Assembly: GCF_030282845.1 (NCBI RefSeq)
Contig: NZ_JASTWE010000004.1
Location: 45,931 to 109,930, forward strand
Direction of reading: 5' to 3'
DNA length: 64,000 nucleotides
From: Pseudodesulfovibrio pelocollis
GTDB lineage: Bacteria; Desulfobacterota; Desulfovibrionia; Desulfovibrionales; Desulfovibrionaceae
Made by a program: the position numbers and the translations under genes. Numbering within the stretch: the stretch's first letter is position 1; each line of letters opens with the position of its first letter. Positions 36,794 through 47,583 of this stretch are shown one piece after another. Below the pieces are notes generated by a model, which saw nothing but the letters and a program-made list of their open reading frames with translations, was not told the DNA's origin and did not search any database.

Positions 36794-37450
36794 TTAGGTC
36801 CATTCTCCCCGGAAATCCTCGGGGGCGACCAGTTTGTAGCCCCGCTCCCGCAGCGCTGCGGCCACTGCGGAGGGGTCTTCGGTATCTATTCGGACGACCA
36901 CGATCCTGCGTCCGTTATAAAAGAAAGTTCCGGTGGAGATGATGGATATCTTCATGTTGGCGATGACCCCGGCGACCTCGTAGAGCACGCCGGAGCGGTC
37001 CTCCACCTCAAGGGTCAGGCGGCTGCCGCCCTCGCGGTATCCCATCTCCTCGGCCAGCACGTCGAGCATGACGTTGCGGTTGATGTACCCGATCAGTTCG
37101 CCCTCGGCGTCCACCACGGCCAGTCCGGCCAGGTTCATCTCGAACATCATGTCCGCCGCGCCCTCGATTTCTGTTTCCGGGCTAACGGTCTTGATGTCCG
37201 TGCGGTAGATCTTCTCCACCGTGAGTTTGCTCATCAGGTAGTTGAGCTCATGCTTCTCAAGGGATGTCATCAGGCTCGGCATGGCCGCGGAGATGTCCTC
37301 CTTGCGGACGTAGCCGACCAGCCTGCCCGCGTCGTTGACCACCAGGAGCATCCACAGGGTGCTGTTGTCCAGCAGCTTCTGGGCGTCCTTGACCAGGGTC
37401 TGGGGGGTGACCTTCACGAAGTCGCGCAGCATCTTCAGTCCGACGTACAT
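36794..37450 (-). CDS. CBS-pair plus ACT domain protein
   Basis: A 218-residue soluble protein. Residues about 7-60 and 75-135 are a CBS pair (VTPQTLVKDAQKLL, LLVVNDAGRLVGYVRKEDI; then IKTVSPETEIEGAADMM, LAVVDAEGELIGYINR), which usually binds adenine nucleotides. Residues about 145-218 are an ACT domain (LTLEVEDRSGVLYEVAGVIA, ISTGTFF), which usually senses an amino acid. The combination is found beside liv clusters and may regulate them or amino acid metabolism (inference). AAGGAG precedes the ATG. It starts a transcript separate from livG or sits upstream of it by 115 bp. Confidence 0.88.
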   Translation of the reverse strand: MYVGLKMLRDFVKVTPQTLVKDAQKLLDNSTLWMLLVVNDAGRLVGYVRKEDISAAMPSLMTSLEKHELNYLMSKLTVEKIYRTDIKTVSPETEIEGAADMMFEMNLAGLAVVDAEGELIGYINRNVMLDVLAEEMGYREGGSRLTLEVEDRSGVLYEVAGVIANMKISIISTGTFFYNGRRIVVVRIDTEDPSAVAAALRERGYKLVAPEDFRGEWT

Positions 37451-37614
37451 GACACTCTCCTTGGCAGCATGGGCCCCGGCGGAAACCCCCGGGGCATCGG
37501 GTTCGCGTTGTCCCGCCACACGAGCGGGACAAAGACGCGAGTCCGTCCAGTACCGGTGCTTACAACCCGATTCCGGCGGTCAAGTCAAGCGGAATCCGGT
37601 TGATTGTGAAACAA

Positions 37615-38658
37615 TTATCCAATGTCCTGCCGCCCCGAAGGAGCCACTGTCTCACGGTCGGCGCGCACGAAGTCGCCCATGGCTTGGGCCTGCTCGCCGT
37701 CCAGGATGATGGCCTCCCAGTCCGGCTCCTGCGGAGTCTTCTGCATGATCAGTCCGTCCGGGCCGAACCAGTGGGGCAGCAGCCCGCCAAAGAAATACCC
37801 TCGTCCGCGCAGCAGGGCCACGGCCTCATCCACGGCCGCATCACCCAGGTTGAGATAGACCTGCACGGTGCCAGCCCTGTCCTCGGCCCCGGCCGCCACG
37901 GCCTCGAAATCCGCCCCGGCCCGGGGCACGGTCAGCCGGGACAGCCCGGCCTCGGGCAGGAGGAACTCGGTCCACTCGGTTTCCCCGGCCAGGGGCTGCC
38001 GCGCGAGCTGGTCGCGCACAAGGCCGAACCGCTCCCACAGCTCGCGGATGATCGCGGCATAGGGCGCGGGAACGCACAGGTCGCAAGGTTGCGATCCGTG
38101 CACAGCGAACATGTACAAAAGCGAGACGTTGCGCGACACCCCGCCTTCGGCCTTGTATGTCTTGGCGGGCATGCACTCCACTGCGAGCCCGGCGCAGGCC
38201 AGGCCGTGATCGAAGGCAAGCCGTTGCGAAGCCGGATGATTGCACACGGCCTCGCCGAAAATGACGGGCAGCCCGAGTTCACGGGGCAACATCCCTATGC
38301 ACCGGCGAGCGATGGCCGCGCCCACACGACCCTCGCGATACTGCCTGAGCACCATGAGCTGCCCCGCCTCGTACACGTCCGGGTTGGGCGCGTGGCGAAA
38401 GAGCCCGGCCAGCCCCACCACCTCGCCGCGCGGGGTGCGGGCCACGATGGTGTACTGGTCGTCCGTGGCGTTGCGCCGGACCACCTCGTCCGGGTCGTAG
38501 ACATGCTTGACGGGAAAGGCGTCGCCGTACACCTCAAGATAGGCGAGACTGACACCCAGGGCATCCTCGGGCCGGAACAGTCCCACCTCCACCTCCTGGT
38601 CCGGCTCGATCTCGCGCCGCGCCGCGCGTAGCCTGGCTATCAGCGCTTCCTGGCTCAC
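37615..38658 (-). CDS. GNAT-like acetyltransferase, last gene of the 37.6-42.8 kb operon
   Basis: A 347-residue protein whose N-terminal half has a GNAT pattern: YTIVARTPRGEVVGLAGLF, then a QLMVLRQYREGRVGAAI acetyl-CoA-binding-like segment. The C-terminal part (VQVYLNLGDAAVDEAVALL to GLLPHWFGPDGLIMQK) is like the end of the ATPase-GNAT protein at the other end of the operon, so the two appear to be distant paralogues. The start is GTG 38658 with AAGGAG upstream, overlapping the SGNH gene stop (GTGA). Substrates are unknown. Confidence 0.65.
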   Translation of the reverse strand: MSQEALIARLRAARREIEPDQEVEVGLFRPEDALGVSLAYLEVYGDAFPVKHVYDPDEVVRRNATDDQYTIVARTPRGEVVGLAGLFRHAPNPDVYEAGQLMVLRQYREGRVGAAIARRCIGMLPRELGLPVIFGEAVCNHPASQRLAFDHGLACAGLAVECMPAKTYKAEGGVSRNVSLLYMFAVHGSQPCDLCVPAPYAAIIRELWERFGLVRDQLARQPLAGETEWTEFLLPEAGLSRLTVPRAGADFEAVAAGAEDRAGTVQVYLNLGDAAVDEAVALLRGRGYFFGGLLPHWFGPDGLIMQKTPQEPDWEAIILDGEQAQAMGDFVRADRETVAPSGRQDIG

Positions 38659-39722
38659 GCGGCTTCTCCTTCCAGCAGATCGGTTTTTCGCAATTCCTCG
38701 AACATGGCCTGGGCCAGCGCCTCGTGCCCCTCGGCCGTGAGGTGGACAAGATCGAGATACAGGTGAAAACGACGCGGATGGCTCCACAGATGCGGCCCGG
38801 TGCGCAGGACCGGCAGGCCGCGCGGCCCGGCCACGGCATCCACGGCGTATTCCAGGGCCTGGAACTGGCCCGCGCTCCATTCGCCCACGAAATTGCGCCA
38901 ATTGGCCTGGATGGCGGACAGCCCGCCCTCGTCCCCGTCCGGGGACCGTGGCGAGTAGACCGGGGCAAAGTCGAGCATGGCCACCCGCGCCCCGCGCGAC
39001 CCGGAGTACTCCACCATGCGGTCGAGATTTTCCTTCATGTACGCCCTAAGCCGGTCCGCCTGAAAGCCCGGCCTGGTCGCGAACCGCCCGCCCCGCGCGC
39101 CAAGGCCCATGCGGCGGCGCAGCAGCGTGCCCAGGCAGCTGCGGTCCATGAGCCGGATGTACCACGGCGCGCGCCGCTCCAGCTTGTGGATGAAGGCCAT
39201 GGGCCAGGGCATGCCCGGCTCCCAGTCCGCACCATTGACCCGGGCGATGCTCGCGTCGTTGAGATTGGGCCGGATGACGAGGATGTCGCCCTTCGCCAGG
39301 GGCAGCCCCCAGACGGCCTCGGCGGCCTGTCGGCCGTTGTACCCGATGATGGAGGCGTTCATCACCTGATAGTCTGCCCCGGCCTCGTCCAGCCTTTTTT
39401 GCAGCGCCTTGAACCAGATGCGCGCCTCGTCCGGCAGCTTGGCCCCGAACAGCTCGGACTCGCCCACGAACCAGATGCGCCGCCTGCCGGGCTGCGGCTC
39501 GGGGCCGCGCTGACCCAGGCTGTTGATGTGCACCTGGGCCGAGGCATAGCCGGGCGCAAGCCGCCAGAACAGCGGCGGGCCGCACTCCTCGATGAATTCG
39601 CGGTAGGGATACTCGCCGATGCGCCTGGGTCGAAACCCCAGGCCGTGAATCTTCAAATAGCGTTTCCGGGCCTTGATCTCGGCCAGGGCGAGGAGCAGGA
39701 CGGCGAGCAGCAGGTACAACAC
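38655..39722 (-). CDS. Membrane-anchored SGNH-hydrolase-like protein
   Basis: A 355-residue protein with one N-terminal membrane helix (LYLLLAVLLLALAEI) and a basic stop-transfer part. The SGNH hydrolase features are FVGESELFGAKL, where the GDS Ser is S in GES, an Asn-bearing RPNLND block, and the catalytic pair in LDLVHLTAEGHEALA. Such enzymes remove or transfer acyl groups on sugars, lipids or other esters. The start is GTG 39722 with AAGG upstream. Its substrate is unknown. Confidence 0.7.
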   Translation of the reverse strand: MLYLLLAVLLLALAEIKARKRYLKIHGLGFRPRRIGEYPYREFIEECGPPLFWRLAPGYASAQVHINSLGQRGPEPQPGRRRIWFVGESELFGAKLPDEARIWFKALQKRLDEAGADYQVMNASIIGYNGRQAAEAVWGLPLAKGDILVIRPNLNDASIARVNGADWEPGMPWPMAFIHKLERRAPWYIRLMDRSCLGTLLRRRMGLGARGGRFATRPGFQADRLRAYMKENLDRMVEYSGSRGARVAMLDFAPVYSPRSPDGDEGGLSAIQANWRNFVGEWSAGQFQALEYAVDAVAGPRGLPVLRTGPHLWSHPRRFHLYLDLVHLTAEGHEALAQAMFEELRKTDLLEGEAA

Positions 39723-39750
39723 GGTAATCCCTTGATGACGGTTGGCGGCT

Positions 39751-40281
39751 TCAGCCCCGGCAGGCCGGGCAGCGCCTGAACGATTCGTCCACGATGCGCA
39801 ACCCCTCGTCCTCGAAGTACGGCCCCTGCACGATCATGGGCGTGCTCATGTGCCGGACGCACTCGCGGCTGGCGATGGTAGTCCTGGGCCATGTGGAGAA
39901 AATCTCGTGGGCCGAGTACAGCCGCTCGGCGCTCAGGCCATAGACCAGCCGCCCTATCCCGGCCTTGAACATGGTGAACAGGCACATGGCGCACGGCTCC
40001 ATGCTCGAATACAGGGTGGCCCCGGCCCGGAACGCGGGGTCGTCGTAATAGGCGTGGCAGAAGCGCGAGGCCAGCACGGCCTCGGCATGCCGGGTGTGAT
40101 CCCGCATGGCAAGGGTTTCGGCCATCTGGGTCATGACGGCCACGCCGTCCGGCCCGGCCACCACGGCCCCGAACGGCCCCTCGCCCGAAAGGGCGGAGGC
40201 GCGGGCCGCGTCCATGGCGGCCCGGAGATTCCGCTCGTCCACGGGCGAAAGCGGCCCGGACGTATCGTGCGTGTGGGTCAT
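39751..40281 (-). CDS. Nucleoside/nucleobase deaminase family protein
   Basis: A 176-residue zinc deaminase. The motif is TRHAEAVLA (zinc His and catalytic Glu), then MEPCAMCLFTMF with the PCxxC cysteines, as in guanine deaminase and TadA-like enzymes. The N-terminus and GPFGAVVA fit the guanine-deaminase side. The C-terminal tail adds three cysteines and a RCPAC motif. AAGGAGG precedes ATG 40281. A role in base salvage or in making a modified base within this operon is possible. Confidence 0.82.
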   Translation of the reverse strand: MTHTHDTSGPLSPVDERNLRAAMDAARASALSGEGPFGAVVAGPDGVAVMTQMAETLAMRDHTRHAEAVLASRFCHAYYDDPAFRAGATLYSSMEPCAMCLFTMFKAGIGRLVYGLSAERLYSAHEIFSTWPRTTIASRECVRHMSTPMIVQGPYFEDEGLRIVDESFRRCPACRG

Positions 40282-40316
40282 GTCCTGCCTCCTTGGTGTG
40301 ATCGTGCCCGCGCGGG

Positions 40317-41435
40317 TCACGCGGTTTCGTCCAGCACCTGGCCAAAGGCCCGGCAAAAATCCTCCATCACCGGCCGCTGCACCAGACTGACGCGAATCCA
40401 GTTGGGGAACCGGAAGCCGGTCATGGTCCGAACCATGACCCCCTTGCGCATCAGCTTGCGGTACATGAGCGTGTCGGGCATGGGCACCCGGACCATGAGA
40501 TAGTTGCCCTCGTTGGCAATATATTCGAGCCCCATGGAGTCGAACATGGGGCACAGCAGCTCGCGGGCCTCCCGCACCATGGCCCGGGTGGCCGCGATGA
40601 AGGGGGCGTCGTTCTCAAGCGCGGCCTGGGCGCAGCGCTGGGCCAGGGTGTTGACCGAGTAGACCACATGGGTGCGCCGGACCATGTCCACCACCTCGAC
40701 CGAGCCGCACAGGTAGCCCACACGCAGGGCGGCCAGGGCGTACATCTTGGAGAAGGTCCGAAAGACGATGACATTGGGGTGGCGCTCCACGAGCGACATG
40801 CCGTCCGGGTAGTCGTCCCTGTCCACGTACTCGCAGTACGCCTCGTCGATGACCACCACGGCCCGACCGGCCACCTCGTCGAGGAAGGCGTCCATGGTCG
40901 CCTTGTCCCAGTAGGTGCCGGTGGGATTGTTGGGATTGCAGACAAAGAGAACCTTGGTCCGCTCGTCCATGGCGTCGAGCATGCCCCGGGGGTCAAAGGC
41001 CATGTCCTTGAGCGGAATCAGACGGGCCTTGATGCCCGAGAACTCGGCCACCCACTCGTAGACCGCGAAAGTCCTGTCTGCGGTGACGATGTTGTCGCCC
41101 TCCTCGCAGAAGGCCTTGATCACGCTGGCGATGACCTCGCACGAGCCGTTGCCCACCAGGAACCGCTCCGCGTCCTTGTCAAAACGCCCGGCCAGACTGT
41201 GGCGCAGATCGAAGCAGTCGCCGTTGGGATAGACCGGCACGGCCCCGGGCGGGAAGGAGTCCACCACCTCGCGCACCGTGGGCGCCGGGCCAAGGGCGTT
41301 TTCGTTGTTGTTGAGGCGGTGAAGATGGTCCACGCCATAGAGGCGCATCAGCTCGCTGTCCGGATTGCTCGGCCGGTAGGCCTCGAAGGCCCGAACATGG
41401 GGCGGGACCAGCCGCCTGAGGTCGAAATCAGCCAT
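40317..41435 (-). CDS. HisC-like class I/II aminotransferase
   Basis: A 372-residue PLP enzyme. It has NNNENALGPAP, a PNGDCFDLRHSL substrate block, NPNNPTGTYWD, VVVIDEAYCEYV with the PLP Asp, and FRTFSKMYALAALRVG with the PLP Lys. That is the histidinol-phosphate/threonine-phosphate aminotransferase family. Its place outside any his operon and beside a deaminase and GNAT proteins suggests another amino donor or acceptor pair, perhaps aromatic or amino-sugar like. The start overlaps the previous gene by 8 bp, without a Shine-Dalgarno, so it is coupled. Confidence 0.82.
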   Translation of the reverse strand: MADFDLRRLVPPHVRAFEAYRPSNPDSELMRLYGVDHLHRLNNNENALGPAPTVREVVDSFPPGAVPVYPNGDCFDLRHSLAGRFDKDAERFLVGNGSCEVIASVIKAFCEEGDNIVTADRTFAVYEWVAEFSGIKARLIPLKDMAFDPRGMLDAMDERTKVLFVCNPNNPTGTYWDKATMDAFLDEVAGRAVVVIDEAYCEYVDRDDYPDGMSLVERHPNVIVFRTFSKMYALAALRVGYLCGSVEVVDMVRRTHVVYSVNTLAQRCAQAALENDAPFIAATRAMVREARELLCPMFDSMGLEYIANEGNYLMVRVPMPDTLMYRKLMRKGVMVRTMTGFRFPNWIRVSLVQRPVMEDFCRAFGQVLDETA

Positions 41436-42753
41436 GGAGGAACACCACCACGTCGGCCATGCCCGCGTCCGGCAGCACCAGCCGGGGCGAGAATCCGTTG
41501 TCGGCCAGGGAACCGGCCAGGGTCGCCTGCCAGCCATGGGCGAGGTCGAGCCGGAAGAGGATGCTGCGATAGCCGTCCCGGGTCAGGGCGCGCACGTGGT
41601 CGGCCACCGCCCTGTCCGCATCCCGGCCCACCACCATGGGGGCCAGGGTGGCGATGCCCAGCTCGGGCCGCAGCCGGGCCGAGAACACGCTGCGTTCGGG
41701 CAGGTTCGCGCCCGCGTGATCGGCCTCGCGGATATCGCGCATGAGCACCAGCCGGTCGTAGGCCGCCTCCAGGAAAGAACGCATGGAGGGGTGAGCCCAC
41801 ACCGCGCGGCCCGAATCCTCGCGCAGGTGGCGGAAGCGGATGTCCAGTTCGACGCCCTCAGGCCCGTCGCCCAGACCGCTGTCGCCCCGGGGACCGGGCC
41901 GCCCCAGGGGGAGCCGCCCGAGAAGTTCGTAGTTCTCCGCAGTCAGATCGTCGGTGCCCAGCTCGCTGAACAGGCTCACGGCCTTGGTCCGGGCCACTGT
42001 GGCGAGCATCCTGGCCTCCAGGAACCCGGCCGTGCCCCCACCTCTGACAAAGACATACGGCCCGCAAAAGCCCACGCTGCGCTCCGAGGGCGAACGCCAG
42101 ACCATGAGCCCGGCCAACGTCCCCGCGCTGTCCACAGCCACGACCGCGTTCATGTCGCCCCGGGCCACCATGTCGGCGGCCTTGCCCGGTGTGAAGAAGG
42201 TCTCGTTGACGAGGTGGGCGGGATAGTGGTCCACGGCCAGGGCGCAGGCCTCGCGGATCAGAGCGGGCTCGGGGTCGTCCACCATGACGACCTCGCCCCG
42301 GGCGTCCACCACCCGAACCGGGCGCGGATTCGCGGCCTCGTAGGCGTGGTCCTGGCGCAGTTCCAGGTGGACCACCCGGCCGTCGAGCCTGATCTCGAAG
42401 CCGTCGGACATGCGCGCGGCCAGGAGCAGCCCAAGGCGGTCCATGGACTTGCCCGGGCCGATGTCCTCGCGGGCAGCGAGGTTCATGGCCCACAGGTCGG
42501 ACGGGTCGGCCACAAAGGAAAAGTCGGCGCGCACGCACCAGCCGCCAGGGGTCAGGGTCAGGTCCACGGCGACCCCGCCCGAGGTCTCGGCCAGATGGGA
42601 GAGCAGCTCCTCGGCCGCCATGGTCAGCCGAAGCGCCTTGCCCCGGTCGAGCCCAAAGGCGGCCGCGCCCTGCTCCACCACCCCCTGGACCAGGGGAATG
42701 AACCGGGCCTCGGCGGCCAGCTTGAGCGAAACGGATTGATCACGGTCCTGCAT
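41428..42753 (-). CDS. ATPase-like (anti-sigma type) plus GNAT fusion protein
   Basis: A 441-residue protein with two parts. Residues about 1-135 look like an RsbW-type HATPase domain: LRLTMAAEELLSHLAE, then DIGPGKSMDRLGLLLAAR. The usual Asn of the N-box is not clear, so kinase activity is doubtful. Residues about 150-441 are GNAT-like, with NAVVAVDSAGTLAGLMVW and an acetyl-CoA-like VRGGGTAGFLEARML. The end (FRLDLAHGWQATLAGSL and LVLPDAGMADVVVFL) resembles the GNAT gene at 37615. It is the first gene of the five-gene operon, just before which GGGGGG forms the ribosome site. Confidence 0.65.
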   Translation of the reverse strand: MQDRDQSVSLKLAAEARFIPLVQGVVEQGAAAFGLDRGKALRLTMAAEELLSHLAETSGGVAVDLTLTPGGWCVRADFSFVADPSDLWAMNLAAREDIGPGKSMDRLGLLLAARMSDGFEIRLDGRVVHLELRQDHAYEAANPRPVRVVDARGEVVMVDDPEPALIREACALAVDHYPAHLVNETFFTPGKAADMVARGDMNAVVAVDSAGTLAGLMVWRSPSERSVGFCGPYVFVRGGGTAGFLEARMLATVARTKAVSLFSELGTDDLTAENYELLGRLPLGRPGPRGDSGLGDGPEGVELDIRFRHLREDSGRAVWAHPSMRSFLEAAYDRLVLMRDIREADHAGANLPERSVFSARLRPELGIATLAPMVVGRDADRAVADHVRALTRDGYRSILFRLDLAHGWQATLAGSLADNGFSPRLVLPDAGMADVVVFLHG

Positions 42754-42840
42754 GAACCCCCCTAGTTTGATCCTCCCCGGGTGTTACACGCCCCAGCCCG
42801 TCAATTCAAGGGGGCGCACGGAGGCCAACCGCGCACGCGG

Positions 42841-44213
<1,373 letters not shown>

Positions 44214-44214
<1 letters not shown>

Positions 44215-46679
44215 CACGCCTCCTCGGGGGGGTGCGGCGCGGCCGGAAAGCGCAAGGTGAACACGGCCCCGGCCGGGTGGCCGTCGTGGCTGTCCGCGCC
44301 GTCTTCCGGCAGATTTTCGGCCACGATGGAGCCGCCCAGGTCGCTCATGAAGCCGAAGACCACGGCCAGCCCCAGGCCCGATCCCTTGTTGACCTCCTTG
44401 GTGGTATAGAAGGGGTCGAAGATGAAGGGCTGGTGATCGGGGGCAATGCCCGGACCGTTGTCCGAGACCCTGAGCACCACATGGGCCTTGACGGAATCGT
44501 GACCAAGGGTGATGCGCACCCGGCCTCCACTCTCCGGCACCACGTCCAGGGCGTTGAGCAGCAGGTTGGCCATGATGTGCTCCACGGCCTGGGGCTCGGC
44601 GTTGACCGGCGGCACCGGGCCGTCCACGACCACCTCTATGCGCGCCCCCTGCTTCTCGGCCTGGATGCGGAAGACATCGACCACCGAGCGGACCACCGGG
44701 ACCATGTCCACGGCCTTGTCCGTGGCCACCTTGGGCCGGGCGAAGTTGAGCAGGTTCCGAAGCACGCTCTGGGCCTGGCGGGTGTGCTTGAGGATGACCT
44801 CCACGTCGTCGGCGGCCTGCCCCTCGGGCACGCTGGTGCGCAGCAGTTCGCCGTAGCAGAGGATGACGCCCAGAGGGTTGTTGATCTCATGGGCCAGCCC
44901 CGAGGCGAGCTTGCCCACGGTGGCCATCTTCTCGGCCTGATTCATCTGGGCCAGCAGCCGCTTTTGCCGCGTGGTCTCATGGACGTAGACCACGGCCCGG
45001 CCGCTCTCGTCCGGCCCGTTGGCATGGACCGGGTAGATGCTCAGGGAAAAGCTGCGGCCGCCGGGCAGCGCCACCTCGCGCGAAAGGACCTGATCCATGC
45101 CGATGGAGCGGGAAATGTCGCAGTCCCCAGCCTGCCCGCCCATGCCGCACAAGAGGCCGATGATGTTGCCGTCTTTGGCCGCGCCGCCGGAGAGATCGCG
45201 CGAGAGGTCGCGCGCGGCCTCGTTGACCACGATGGGCGAGCCGGAGCTGTCGGCCAGCAGGAGCGGCTCGGTGATGCCCTCGAACACGGCCTGGAGGTTG
45301 ACGTTGTGGCGCACGATGCTGTCCAGGGCCGCGAAGTTCTCGGCCGCGATGCCCAGCTGGCGGCCGATGGCGATGAGCACGGCCCGGTCCTGGGCGCAGA
45401 AGGAGCGCCCGGGCTTGTGGTAGAGGCAGAGCAGCCCCTCGGCGCTGCCCGGCGAGGATTCCTCGGGGATGAAGGCGCGGCCCGGCTCGATGAGGGGACG
45501 CGACTCCGAGAGCAGCGAGACCCAGTCGTCCGGCAGGGCCGGTGGTTCGTCGGACTCGGGCCAGGAGTAGTGGCGGTTCGAGGACAGGGCGCACAGATGG
45601 ACCACGCGCTCAAGGTCGAAGCGCTCGGCGATGAGGGGCAGGGACGCCCGCCACAACTCGCGGCGCGACTGGCTGCGGCTCGACCCGGCCAGGAGCCGGG
45701 CGAACATCTCCACATCCGCCTGCCGGGCCTGGGCCAGCCGGGCCAGCTCGCGGGTACGCTCCTCGACCATGGTTTCGAGGTTGGTGGCGTAGTTTTGCAA
45801 CTTCTGGCGCGTCTCGTAGAGATAGTCGCTCAGGCGCTCGATGCCTGCGGCCATCTCGTCGATCTCGTCGCCCTGCTCCACCTCGCGGAACAGGGCCAGG
45901 CTCGTGTCGTCGCGGAAATTGCGGCGAAAGCTGGTGGTCAGGGTGCGCACGCTGTTGGCCACGATGCGCTTGAAGATGATGTTGGTGGCCACGAAATAGA
46001 AGAGCGCGGCCAGGGCGAAGACAATGGCATAGGTGGTGATGGCCCCGTGGATGCGGGCCACGGACGCGGTCACCGGCAGTCCGACGAAATCCACCCCGCC
46101 CACGGTGTCGGCCTCGTGCTCGAAGCCCCGGTCGCCGTAGCGCTCCACCAGTTCCACCGGGGCGTCGCCGATGCTCCCGTGGCAGCGCAGGCACTCATCC
46201 TTGAAGACCACGGGCCGGGCCATGACAAAGTGGCGCACGCCGTCGATGTTCTCGTAGCCGTGCCAGATCTGGGCTGCCCTGTCCTTGCTGAACCGGGCCA
46301 CCAGCTCGCGCTCAAGCTCGTTGGCCTCGAATTCCTCGTTACGCGCGCCGATGGCCACGCGGCGGTAGACGTGACGCGTGGGGCCGTCGGATATGCGGCC
46401 CATGATCCGCCGCGAGATGTAGGAGGTGGACATGGCCTCGATGATGAAAGTGTCCGGCAACTTCTCGAACATGGTGGGGCGCAGGTCTGTGATCACATAG
46501 CTCTGGATGGAGTCCACCTGGGCCAGGACCATGGTCGCCTTGGCGTGGACCTCGTTTTCGAGCAGCCTGCCCATGTAGTGGGAGAACACGGCGTAGAGAA
46601 TCGCGCCGATGACCAGAGAGGTCAGAATCAGCCCGATGAGGAATTTGCCTTGCAGGGAATGGGGTCTGGGAAAATGCAT
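44214..46679 (-). CDS. Sensor histidine kinase with periplasmic c-type haem domain
   Basis: An 821-residue kinase. A signal anchor (residues about 13-31) leads into a periplasmic domain of the Tll0287/DUF3365 type. This holds CLRCH (163-167), a CxxCH c-type haem motif, and ends at a second membrane helix (about 215-233). Then follow a HAMP-like linker, coiled coil, GAF-like and PAS-like regions and the kinase core with H597 in SGLAHEINNP, N-box LLLNALDV and G1 DNGPGI. Haem suggests redox, gas or NO sensing. It is coupled to the sigma-54 regulator downstream. A 12-bp palindrome lies in its promoter region. Confidence 0.9.
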
Positions 46680-46714
46680 CTGATCGCCTCGGCGCTCTGT
46701 AGAACCCGAACCCG

Positions 46715-46743
46715 GGCGGCGTCAAGCCCGACTTGACGCCGCC
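46715..46743. promoter_or_regulatory. Palindrome upstream of the haem kinase gene
   Basis: GGCGGCGTCAAG-cccga-CTTGACGCCGCC is a perfect 12-bp inverted repeat 36 bp from the kinase start and 59 bp from the divergent small gene. No T-run follows, so an operator is more likely than a terminator. Confidence 0.5.
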
Positions 46744-46801
46744 GCTTCCAAAAACGTAAGCTCAATGCAAGAGGTGGGAAATTTTCCGCCGGGGAGCGCC
46801 A

Positions 46802-47152
46802 ATGTCAGACATCGCCCTTGCGCTGCTGGTGTCCGGTATGGTCGGGGTCGCCACCGCCGATGCCTTTGTCCAGTCCTGGACCGGCCTGCTGCGTGCGGCG
46901 GCCGCCATTGTCCTGCGCCGTCGCGGCCACATCGACTGGCGGGTCTTCCTGTCCCGGCTGAGGTCCGCCCTGCCCATGGCCGCGCTCTCCGCCCTGGTCA
47001 TGGTCCTTTTTTTCGCGCTCTACGCGCGCGCCGGACTGGGCCAGACCGAGGGCGAGCAGTTGGCCTTCTTCCTCGGGGTCGTGCCCCGGACCATCTTCTT
47101 CCTGGTTGGAGCCTCCCGGCTCATCGACACCATGTTCGACCCGGCCGAGTAA
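46802..47152 (+). CDS. Small membrane protein of unknown function
   Basis: A 116-residue protein with about three hydrophobic segments (IALALLVSGMVGVATA; LPMAALSALVMVLFFALYA; LAFFLGVVPRTIFFLVGA). It matches nothing I recognise. GGGGAG precedes the ATG. It shares a divergent promoter region with the haem kinase and is convergent with the next gene. Confidence 0.6.
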   Translation: MSDIALALLVSGMVGVATADAFVQSWTGLLRAAAAIVLRRRGHIDWRVFLSRLRSALPMAALSALVMVLFFALYARAGLGQTEGEQLAFFLGVVPRTIFFLVGASRLIDTMFDPAE

Positions 47153-47162
47153 GCCCGCCGGG

Positions 47163-47453
47163 CTACTCCGGCCTTGGCCCGTGGGGCTGGTATTCGATGG
47201 TGCTGCGGGCGTTGTGGTCGGCATGGCCCACGATCTCCACGCTGGTGTAGTAATACGCCCCGGTCTCTATGCCCGTCTCGTTGACAAAGGCGGCCAGGCT
47301 CCCGAGGGCGGGCACGCTGGCGGCCAGCCTCGGACCGGCCACGAACATGAATCCCCAGACCAGCGCCGCAATCAGGGCCAGGGCCGCCAGCCTGCGGCCA
47401 AGGCTCTGGTCCGCCATCAGGCCGTCTCCGGCCGTCTTCGTTGCCGTGGTCAT
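47163..47453 (-). CDS. Small membrane-anchored protein next to a YeiH-like exporter
   Basis: A 96-residue protein with a single membrane segment (LAALALIAALVWGFMFVAG) and a short periplasmic tail with Tyr/His-rich DHNARSTIEYQPHG. GGGAGGAG precedes ATG 47453. It lies 130 bp downstream of the exporter gene on the same strand and may be its partner, but I do not recognise it. Confidence 0.6.
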   Translation of the reverse strand: MTTATKTAGDGLMADQSLGRRLAALALIAALVWGFMFVAGPRLAASVPALGSLAAFVNETGIETGAYYYTSVEIVGHADHNARSTIEYQPHGPRPE

Positions 47454-47524
47454 TGCGCTCCTCCCTGCCTGTAACCGGTTCCCCCCCCCATCGCCTCCCC
47501 GGGGGGCGAGGAGGCGGAGGGGGC

Positions 47525-47554
47525 GGCCGGGAGAGTCCGAAGACTCTCCCGGCC
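47525..47554. terminator. Hairpin after the exporter gene
   Basis: GGCCGGGAGAGTC-cgaa-GACTCTCCCGGCC is a perfect 13-bp stem between the exporter stop and the small gene. No T-run is present, so termination would be weak or Rho-dependent. Confidence 0.5.
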
Positions 47555-47583
47555 TGTGGAGTGGGGTCAGTAGGTACTATCGA

